The translations under genes and the position numbers were made by a program. The notes beneath the pieces are model-generated. The model was not told the origin of the DNA. It ran no database searches and saw only the letters and a list, made by a program, of their open reading frames with translations. Shown here in pieces: positions 55,704 through 64,000 of a DNA stretch of 64,000 nt; the stretch's first letter is position 1, and every line of letters starts with the position of its first letter. Source of the stretch: Pseudophaeomoniella oleicola (lineage: Eukaryota > Ascomycota > Eurotiomycetes > Phaeomoniellales > Phaeomoniellaceae); contig QWDQ01000002.1 of NCBI GenBank assembly GCA_003868215.1, forward strand, positions 372,001 through 436,000. The letters run 5' to 3'.

Positions 55704-57469
55704 GAACCAGGCGTGGGTTATCATCTATCGGCTATCAAATAGACACAGGCTGAGTACCTTCTTAAATGGACTCCAAGGACTTCTATACTGCTCCTTTTCC
55801 GAGATCTGCTACAAGGTGATGAGGTAGAAAGGAAAAGACACAGACGAATACAAATCAAATATGATATCGGTATGTTGACGAATCTACAAAGAAATAGGCA
55901 CGTCTTGAAAAAAGACGTTGCTCAAGGCAAGGCAATTGGTTCACTATGTACCTGGTAGACAGTGGAAAAGTTGCCCCACTCAGCCACTGAGCCTCTACAC
56001 AAATGACCCGTCCACTCAGCCAAATGATGCATGCATACTAGCAAAAATCGAAAACACATAATGACCAAAAACAAAGCGTCCCCGGGAAGGCTCGAACTTC
56101 CAACCTCCTGATCACAGAATCATCTTGATGATTTAACAGTCAGACGCGCTAGCCAATTGCGCCACGGAGACAACTCATCAACTCATCAACTTCTCGTTCA
56201 TGAAGTTATTGTCAAACTTGTTGCACTCTAAAATATATTGAGTACGACAAATTCGAGCCACGAGTGATGTTGTATACGTCGAGAATGGTAATCACGAACG
56301 GTATTGTATGCATTGAGAGAGGTAAGAAAAGTATGCCAAATCTCAGAAATGCCATATTTCTCCAGTATGAGGTAGCTGCTCAAGCTGGCTACTTCAGCTC
56401 TCCTCAGGTATCACGAATAGGCAATGCAGACAGCTGACAGCAGCTCAATTAGGCATTGACGCTCCCTTTCACTCGATCAGCTCATCTCTCCAGTAAAAAC
56501 TAGGAGCATAGCTTCAGCGCTCAGCACTACAAGCATAAGGTAGTTTCGATTCAAATGTAGGTGATATATCATCACGCCTGCTTGCGCCAAGCTTGTGAGT
56601 ACGGAGTAGTTTAATTAGATCGTGAATAGTTGACTGTCTTATCATGGCAGTCTTATCGAGTTGATAGTACGGAGAGATCCATCTGTGTTGGTACGTAGGA
56701 GTCAGGTAACGTTGCAGACCTATCTGTTATATATGGGGCTTCCGGTGTTTATTGCGCCTACTACGATACTAACCAGAGATGCCTACTGTATGCTATCTAA
56801 CAGATTTATGTGAGTATACAAGATCCCATAGCACGATTGCAATCTCTATCTACGAATGAAACGTCGAATTCGAGCTCCTCGAGATATACCCTTTTTGCTA
56901 ATCGATATCTCATGGAGAGGTAAAGGCCTATTCGAGGTCCAATGACTCCGAACAATCCGAACACCGTACCTTTCAGCGAAATCTCCGTTCTCTCTCTAAT
57001 TACCTTATAGGTACGAAAGGTCGGTCTGTACTATGTAAGGTAACCATGTTGTATATTGTAATTACGGTGTACGTTGTAGTTACCTAGTAAGTCTGTTGGT
57101 GGACCCTCATTCCCGCTTCCAGCTCCGCTCAATGTAACGCTTTGATATGTATCATCAGAGTGTACTCCGTACCTGTCGATAAACCCCGGACCCTCAGTCC
57201 TCAAGTTGTATTATTGTACAACGTCGTACAGGAAAGCACTGTAACTAGTACAAACGATGAACAACCGAACTCATTTGCAAATCGTGATATCTTATGATAC
57301 CTCGATGCATCGGTTTCCTCAATTCGAGAGCTGCTCTCTTTCTCCCAGAACCTGACGTCAATCAATGGAGCAATTGTCACGTACCTGAGTACCTTAGCAC
57401 TTACGCAGGTACAGGCATACAGGCACAAGCCACACCAAGAGTGAGCCAGTCAACGGAAGGACTAGAACA
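55704..57469. other. spacer containing tRNA-Asn
   Basis: About 1.8 kb. Apart from the tRNA at 56077-56171 it has no gene. Short CCGTAC/GTACGG words recur (near 56599, 56667 and 57162), similar to those in the 30-kb region. No mobile element is recognised. Confidence 0.5.
56077..56171 (-). tRNA. tRNA-Asn (GTT) with a 21-nt intron
   Basis: Reading the minus strand, the 7-bp acceptor pairs GTCTCCG with CGGGGAC (one G-U). The D arm is GCGC-loop-GCGC, the anticodon stem TCTGA pairs with TCAGG, and the T arm is GGAAG-TTCGAGC-CTTCC, which also gives the internal B box. The anticodon loop is CTGTTA plus a final A, giving anticodon GTT. A 21-nt intron sits at the canonical position after base 37 and forms its own hairpin (AATCAT/ATGATT). 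The discriminator base is G. CCA is not encoded. Confidence 0.92.
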
Positions 57470-60400
57470 ATGTCAGAATATCAATATAAACAACAGGCAA
57501 TTATCTATCACCATATAGCGCTTTTTCCCCAGCACAACCTAAGCAGCGAATCCAACAACTGCGGGTTTCTCTGGGTATGTTATCTCTCTACAATATGGGC
57601 TATACGTGCTAGGGTTGCCTTACCTCCAAGTTTCCATGAGCTGACACTTAGGCAGGATCCTGTCAATGCTCGGTTTAGTCCCTGTTCGTTGCCATGGATC
57701 AATGGTCTATCTGTGGTCGTCGCCGTACTGGTGCTCCTCTTCTATTCACTTCGGTTGCTCGTTCCCTCTAGACCAAGTCGGTTTCGACCATTTGTACAGG
57801 AATATGAAACGCCATACAAGCATTTTGTTGTTAACGACAAGAGACACATCCAGCCTTATCTTGTCTTTTTGTTTGGCTTTTGTCTGGCTGGACTCGGCTT
57901 GTCGATTGCTGGAGTCTGGCACCCAACAGTTCAACTTATAGATGTTCTTCCAACCTTGTCATGGGTATTTCACTACTGATAGGACCATGAGGAGCTTCTA
58001 CTAACGTTTCTGGCCTCAGGGGACCGCTACAGCCTTAGTGCTAATCCTCCGTCCGAGAACGACTCCCAAGCCTTTGCTTTTTCTTCTGGCATGTCTTCTG
58101 GTCTCACGCGCCATTGTCGTGTCGGATAGACGGGCAATACCAAGGAATGAAGTCATAGTCTCAGCATGCGAGCTAGTGGCCTGTGCAGGTGCACTCATTA
58201 TTATTCTCAACATGCCAATAAGAGATCCTCGACTACCGGTCGATGACATTGCACCGTCGTTTTCAACACCGACTTCTGAGCTTCGGAGTCCAGAGGACAA
58301 CCTCACGCTTTGGCAGTTCATGTCGGTGTCATGGATGGCTCCGATGGTTGCTGTAGGTTACGTTCGGCAGCTGCATGATGGAGATGTTTGGAAACTGGGA
58401 TATGAATTTCAGCATGATCGCTTGCAAGAAAATTTCCGCCAGTTGAAGGGATCAGTCCTGAGACGGTTGGTTTCAGCCAACTGGGTTGATCTCGCCATTC
58501 TGTCCTCAGTTGGTGTCATCAGTACCATTGCAAGTAAGATACAAATTTACGGCATCCTCATCCGCTGACAAGTCACTGATTAATGAAAAAAGATTTCGCC
58601 ATTCCGGTCTTGTTGCAGCGGCTACTCGCTTCCATGGAGGATCCTCTGGCTCCTACAAGAGCAGCGATCATATATGCAATTTTATCGCTTATTGCTCGGA
58701 TGATTGCAACTCAAGTGAACGTCTCAGCTTTATGGTACGGTAGACGCTGCTATGAGCGATCGCGCGGAGAGATGGTCACCATGCTATATGAGAAGACGCT
58801 GTCCCGCAAGATCATCAACAGCCTTAAGAAGGAAGGCGACGGCGAAGAAGACGAGACCACGGATGTGTCAAGCGAAGCAGCTCCGGGTCGCGTGCGCAAG
58901 GCATGGCTGACATTCTGGGAAGCTATGTGCGTGATACTGCCTTTTTTACGCAGCGCCAACACGAGTCATTTGGCAAAAGCCAAAGGTCCGGCGTCAACAG
59001 GTAAAATTCTGAACCTCATGCGCAACGACGTGTACGAGGTGGCCCAGCGGTCTTGGGAATTCCAAAGTCTTGTGGAGAAGCCTCTGGGTCTGATTGTCGC
59101 TGTAGTTTTGATCTGGAAACTGATCGGATGGCCTTCTCTCATTGGCATCGTAACCGTTCTCATCGCACAAGTACTCAATGCGCTTATAGCTAGAGCCTTG
59201 ATGCACTGGGAACGAGTCAAGCGCTCTGCCACCGACACAAAGCTTAAGAAAGTGTCTCAATTCGTCGAGGCAATCCGCCATCTACGTTGGTATGGCTGGC
59301 AAGATGCATGGCGCTCAGAAATCATGGAGGCTCGTCAACACGAGCTTCATTTATCAATTATATGCAGTTTGTGGAACATCCTAATCCAATTCACCAACAT
59401 ATTCGCCAGTGGAATGTTTCCAGTCGTCGCCTTTTACGCGTATAGTGGTCTTGCGGGTAAACCCCTACGAATCGACATTGCTTTCCCTGCCCTACAGCTT
59501 TTTCGAATGCTTGAGGAGAACCTGAAAGATATCCCAAATCTCATTACTACGTTGCTAAACGCGAGAGTGGCCATGGGCCGTATCAACGATTTCATGGCTG
59601 AGGCAGACAAGGCCGCAGATGAGATCATAGAACCCGTGAGAACAACAAGTGGCTATACTGCTAACGGCAGTAACAATCATCATCCGGCCACTCATCCAGA
59701 TCAGGGAGGTGGTGATGTGTCTAGAGACAACGGGGATGCTGTCAAGGGCCCCTCCCGATCTGACGAATTAGAAATGCACAACGCCTCGTTCTCCTGGCCC
59801 GAGGGACCTCCGGTGCTTTTTGACATAACGCTTTCGTTTCCCATTGGCCTGACAATCATTTACGGAGAGGTCGGCGCTGGGAAATCGGCACTCCTGGAAG
59901 CTCTTCTCGGCGAGCTGGACCTCACAGCCGGTGAAGTTGAGCGGACTTCTAATATGGTAGGGTATTGCGGTCAGACGCCATGGCTTCAGAGCATGAGTAT
60001 CCGCGAAAATATACTCTTTGGAGACCCGTATGACCAGAAACGTTACAAGGCTGTTATCGAAGCATGCGCACTCGTAGCCGATCTTGCGAACTTTAAGCAC
60101 GGTGATTCATCTGATATTGGAGAGAATGGCATCGGCCTTTCCGGTGGACAGCGAGCACGGGTGGCTCTAGCTAGAGCTGTCTACTCAAGAGCTAAGATCC
60201 TCCTCTTGGACGATCCAATTTCAGCCCTAGACCATCAGACCGCTGAATTCATCGCACAAAAATGCCTAGCGGGTGAATTGATGAGAGACCGGATTGTCGT
60301 CCTTGTGACTCATCGCACAGCTCTCTGCAAAAACATTGCTGCGCAGGCAGTGGAAATCAGTGACGGTAGAGCTCGGACCGTCGATTGGGACAAGGCCGTT

Positions 60401-62335
60401 GATGGGAACTCTACTGATTCAATTTCTTCCGAGTCTGGGGACCAAGCTACGCAAGACGAACGAGAGGATGAGACAGCAGCACCCCCGGATAAGTTTCTAG
60501 AAGAAGAACAAAGAGCACACGGAGGAGTACAAGCGCGAGTGTATTGGGCTTATATCAAGGCAGGAAAGCTCAAATTCTGGGCCACCCTTGTTATTCTTTT
60601 GGCCGCTTTCCGCCTCATTTCGGTAGGGGAGACATGGTTCCTCAAGCAATGGGGTGAAGCCTACGATACCTCGAACGTCGCGATGGCTAGCAAAGGACCA
60701 TTCTCGGAGCTACCGCCACCTGAAGAAAACATCAAGCCATGGCTTGTAGGTTTTACCTTGATCGCTGTTGCTAAGGCTCTCACCTACCTGATAGCGGCAA
60801 GCTTCATGTTAGTGATAGTATATTCAGCTGGCAAATCAATGTTTGCTGCGGTCATGGTTCGTGTCAGCCATGCGACGTTCCGCTTTTACGATATAACGCC
60901 AGTGGGTCGACTGATGAACAGGCTTACATCCGACATCACAACCATTGATGGTAATATTAGCCAGACCTTTCAAGCCGTCGCTTCGGGGATGATCGTGTGG
61001 ATCACAAATCTGATCGTGATCGGGTCTATTACACCAGCCTTTCTGGTGTTCTCGATTCTACTGACCATTGCTTTCGTCGTCACTTTCCTTCGTTTCTTGC
61101 CTTCCTCTCAAAGCTTACGGCGACTAGAGATGGTATCGCTGAGCCCGTTGATGTCCAACTTTGGTGCGCTGGTGGAGGGACTCATGACAGTCCGAGCCTT
61201 CCGTGCTCAACGTCGCTTCCAGGACCGTGTTATCACCGTTGTTGACAACTTCCAGAAGATGGACCATTTCTATTGGAGTTTGCAAGCCTGGGTGTCGTAC
61301 AGATTCGACCTTATCTCCGACTTTTCAACACTGATCTTGACTCTAATCGCCATTTATACCGGTGTCTCTCCAGGTCTTACTGCCTTCGTTCTTATAGCCT
61401 CTGATGGATTCATCGGAGCGACGCACCTTCTCTGTAGATTGTACGGCCATCTACAAATGGATTTCGTTTCTGTCGAGAGAGTCTACGAGATGATGACTCT
61501 GGAAGAAGAACCACTAGGTAATGTTGACCCACCAGCGTGGTGGCCAACTTTGACCGGTGACATCGTCTTTGACCACGCAACTATTCGATACGCTCCTCAT
61601 CTAGATCCCGCCCTTTCTGATCTTTCATTCCGGATAAAAGCTGGCTCACACACCGCTGTCATAGGAAGGACTGGATCCGGCAAGTCCACCCTCGCCATGG
61701 CTCTTCTCGCAACCGTGCTTCCAGAGTCTGGTCGCATCTTGATCGACAACGTCGATATAGCAGCAGTCAACAAAGACTCTTTGCGTCACCGTGTCACCTT
61801 CGTGGCGCAGGACCCCGTCCTATTCCCCGGTTCGATGCGTCAGAACCTTGATCCTCTGAACGAATATACAGACGACGAATGCGAAAGCGTACTGCGAAAG
61901 ATCGCCGGCAAGCATCAGTGGACATTGAGGACCGAGGTCGAAGCTGGCGGAAAGAACCTGAGTCAGGGACAACGTCAACTCATCGGCCTCGCGCGGACAG
62001 TGCTCCGGAGGAGTCCAATTGTCATACTCGACGAAGTAAGTTTCTTCTTCCATGTTATCTCTCTCCCTACCTTCCCCTCCAGACCCTCCAAAGAAAACCC
62101 TGCTAACCCTCTTCTTCTCTCTTTTTTTCAGGCCACAGCCTCAATCGACACCGAAACGGCGCTCGCGATCCAAGAAGTCCTGCACGAAGAGATGCGCGAA
62201 AGCACCGTGATCACGATCGCGCACCGTCTCGAGGCCGTCAAGTACGCGCAGTACTGCGTCGTGTTGGGAAAGGGGAAGCTGATTCGAAGTGGAACGAAGG
62301 AGGAGATTCTGGGGGACGGGGTTTCTGAAGGGTGA
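57470..62335 (+). CDS. ABCC-type full-length ABC transporter
   Basis: Five exons (57470-57574, 57656-57964, 58020-58533, 58593-62035, 62132-62335) give 1524 residues with matching phases. Layout: an N-terminal membrane block of several helices (TMD0), then TMD1-NBD1-TMD2-NBD2, as in multidrug-resistance-associated proteins. NBD1 has Walker A GEVGAGKSA, signature LSGGQRARVALARA and the degenerate ABCC Walker B ILLLDDPISALD. NBD2 has GRTGSGKST, signature LSQGQRQLIGLART, Walker B IVILDE-ATASID across the last intron, and the switch TIAHRL. The first-exon model is the least sure part; its 81-nt intron could also be coding. The protein probably exports organic anions, conjugates or toxins at the plasma or vacuolar membrane; substrate unknown. 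It stops soon after the NBD2 switch, as usual. Confidence 0.93.
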
Positions 62336-63241
62336 GCTTTGGGAGGAGGGAGAAAGAGGGATCATGGGAATTGTAGTTGTGATTGAAAATTGCGATAGTG
62401 ATTGGAAAATGTATGTGTGAGAGAGAGAGAGAGGGAGACGTCACTTTTGAAAAATTGGACGAAGAAAGATTCCATCTTTCTCGGAAATATTTATTATTTA
62501 TAGGTATGTCGGAAAGTGTCCTCGGCAGTGGTGCAAATAGATCACACACTCACACATTCCTCTCCCTTCTTCTCTCCTCTTGCCTATTACTTTCTGACTG
62601 ACTGATCGATCGATCGACCGAATTCTCCTCGCTTCGAACCGAGTCTATAGAAGATACATATTATTGAAAAAAAAGTAAGTAACAAGAATTGTATATTTGT
62701 CTTTGAAACATAAGCGACTCTTTTTCGTCAAAATTCATACTGATCTCCAAGACGGGTTTGATCCTAGGCCGTTGAGATTTCCTGGGTGATTGTCGGAATT
62801 GCCCAGGGGACAGAAGAGATGTTTTGCCTCTCTGAAGGGGGTGAAGTAGGATTCCGGTTGACAGCTCTTTGGCTATATGATCCAGGACTGGGTTCGAGAA
62901 TCATGGCCTGTGTGAACGTCGGCTTGCCTCGCATCCGGGCCGCGGTCTTCTCTGTCACAAGCGTGAGTGGGTAGTCGGTCTGCATGTCCACTGCTGGAGA
63001 CAGAAGTGGTAGTTTCTGTATGGAATGGAGACAGAAGCTTTCGTCTAAGTAGCGCAAAGACTTTGCATTGGCGTGTCTGCACGATCGTCGTGATCCCATC
63101 CTGGACGTCCTTGCGTTTATGGGGAAGTGAGTTCGAAGCTGTCTGCTCACGAAGCTGGTGAGCCGGGCCGTGGGACAAGACCAAGCCAGACCAACCAGCA
63201 TTGGTGATCATGATATCCTCGGCTTATGATGAGTTCGTCCT
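62336..63241. other. convergent spacer
   Basis: About 900 bases between the convergent ABC transporter and GEP4 genes. It has a (GA)n run near 62418-62432, a GATC-rich stretch near 62604-62617 and one weak minus-strand ORF (62764-63201). Confidence 0.5.
62764..63201 (-). CDS. hypothetical ORF downstream of GEP4
   Basis: Frame of 145 residues from an ATG that begins 41 nt after the GEP4 stop on the same strand. The part NAKSLRYLDESFCLHSIQKL through TEKTAARMRGKPTFTQAMIL looks protein-like, but no domain is recognised and another frame overlaps it. It could be a small gene, a 3' exon or chance. Confidence 0.25.
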   Translation of the reverse strand: MLVGLAWSCPTARLTSFVSRQLRTHFPINARTSRMGSRRSCRHANAKSLRYLDESFCLHSIQKLPLLSPAVDMQTDYPLTLVTEKTAARMRGKPTFTQAMILEPSPGSYSQRAVNRNPTSPPSERQNISSVPWAIPTITQEISTA

Positions 63242-63985
63242 TCAGTCCGACTTGTTATTCTGTCCTTGGACGTCTTCCTTCACCACAAATTCGGCGAGAC
63301 TTCCAACCTCCGGACTGACTGGAGCCACATTTTCGTTCAAATTGTTGTATCGATATCGTTCGGCCCAAGTATAGAACCACTCCCCCCAGCCTACGCTCCC
63401 TCTCTTCTTGCTCGGGGTTTCCGGGTCCTTCCAGCCATCGGTGATATACACACTCCAACTGCCCATGAGCCGCGCCATGAGGACATCTGTGAACAGTCTG
63501 TCGCCAACAACGGCGATCTCTTTCGGGTCGCTTGTGACGCCCTTTTCTCTGAAATGTTCCAGGACCATTGGTGCGATTACAGGTTTAATCTGCTTCTCCC
63601 CCTTATGATGTAGGACCGGTAGGCTGAGTTCCTTCTCAATAATGTCTACCTCTCCATCGTACTCAGCTTTCGCCCCAGCACGATTGCTCACCACTAGAAT
63701 CGAGTCCTTATTTGAGGAGAAGGGTTCGGTCTTGCGCAGTGCTTCTATATATTGCACATAGGCTGGATGGTAATATGGATCGCGCGGGGGGCTGAGTGTG
63801 TTGTCGTTGTCAAGTACTAGACCACGAATAGTAGGGGGATTGTCTTTCTGCAAGGCGGGACCGAGCTGAAGTGGAAGCTTCAAAAGGGTGGGAATGCTGA
63901 GATGCGGCTTGAGAAGCGCAGGGTGAGAGATGAGTGCATTCTCTAAGGCTGATTTCAAAACGCTGCGTGACACAGTACGAACCAT
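63242..63985 (-). CDS. gep4: phosphatidylglycerophosphatase GEP4, mitochondrial
   Basis: Intronless frame of 247 residues in the HAD phosphatase superfamily. GEP4 removes phosphate from phosphatidylglycerophosphate in the mitochondrial matrix, a step in cardiolipin synthesis. The nucleophile motif is RGLVLDNDNTLSPP (Asp-x-Asp-x-Thr), motif II is around SILVVSNRAGA, a Lys lies in HHKGEKQIKP, and motif IV is EIAVVGDRLFTDVLMA. The family-typical N-terminus (LLKPHLSIPTLLKLP) is preceded by a helix that could target mitochondria. The C-terminal WFYTWAERYRYNNLN is a further fungal feature. The start is the ATG near the right edge of the window; upstream sequence is only 15 bases, so the promoter is not visible. 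Confidence 0.94.
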   Translation of the reverse strand: MVRTVSRSVLKSALENALISHPALLKPHLSIPTLLKLPLQLGPALQKDNPPTIRGLVLDNDNTLSPPRDPYYHPAYVQYIEALRKTEPFSSNKDSILVVSNRAGAKAEYDGEVDIIEKELSLPVLHHKGEKQIKPVIAPMVLEHFREKGVTSDPKEIAVVGDRLFTDVLMARLMGSWSVYITDGWKDPETPSKKRGSVGWGEWFYTWAERYRYNNLNENVAPVSPEVGSLAEFVVKEDVQGQNNKSD

Positions 63986-64000
63986 AACGATTGTGCTGAT

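Noticed and set aside
38386-62335. Possible secondary-metabolite cluster (2OG oxygenase, SDR, ABC transporter)
   Set aside because: The three genes are spread over 24 kb among housekeeping genes, and no polyketide, peptide or terpene synthase is present.

Overview
This is a nuclear window from a filamentous ascomycete (Pezizomycotina). The evidence is intron-rich genes with short GT...AG introns (about 47-320 nt, often with CTRAC-like branch points), an ascomycete-type gene set (a SamB/MUB1 MYND protein, SfaD-type G-beta, a PhnA/BDM-1-type phosducin, a fused MoaA-MoaC locus, an NKIN2/UncB-like kinesin-3, GT15 mannosyltransferase, GEP4, MKT1) and an intron-containing tRNA-Asn. The class cannot be fixed by eye. 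No virus-like element, intact transposon, CRISPR array or secondary-metabolite backbone gene was seen.

Layout. 0.1-5 kb: a bZIP factor, then a molybdenum-cofactor locus (MoaA + MoaC). 5.4-10.1 kb: cullin-4 and a double-PH protein, both on the minus strand. 11.2-20.6 kb, plus strand: a Golgi mannosyltransferase, a large single-TM orphan, RanBP1, and a TAF14-like YEATS protein. 20.6-22.6 kb: a low-complexity convergent spacer with a G-run cluster. 22.6-24.5 kb: samB (minus). 24.5-32.2 kb: a gene-poor stretch with only weak ORFs. 32.2-37.6 kb: G-beta and a phosducin-like protein, two partners of one pathway. 38.4-51.2 kb: a dense plus-strand block with a 2OG-Fe(II) oxygenase, MKT1, RRB1, an SLC35F-like transporter, kinesin-3 and glyoxalase II. 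51.6-54.0 kb: a membrane-anchored ubiquitin protease (minus). 54.7 kb: an SDR. 56.1 kb: tRNA-Asn (minus). 57.5-62.3 kb: a full-length ABCC transporter. 63.2-64.0 kb: the GEP4 phosphatase (minus).

Most genes are housekeeping and not arranged as a metabolic cluster. The clearest functional link is G-beta next to phosducin, which in other fungi is needed for G-beta-gamma function. For every multi-exon model the exon lengths were summed and give an open frame, so the introns are supported by phase as well as by splice consensus. The most notable points are: (1) the MoaA frame ends in the catalytic Gly-Gly plus stop, with an in-frame splice donor inside the first Gly codon that would fuse it to MoaC, a layout resembling human MOCS1; (2) two 14-base palindrome families recurring in gene-poor spacers; (3) tiny first coding exons (9 and 7 nt) in TAF14 and MKT1; (4) alternative-start or alternative-splice potential in GLO2, RRB1, the phosducin and the ABC transporter.
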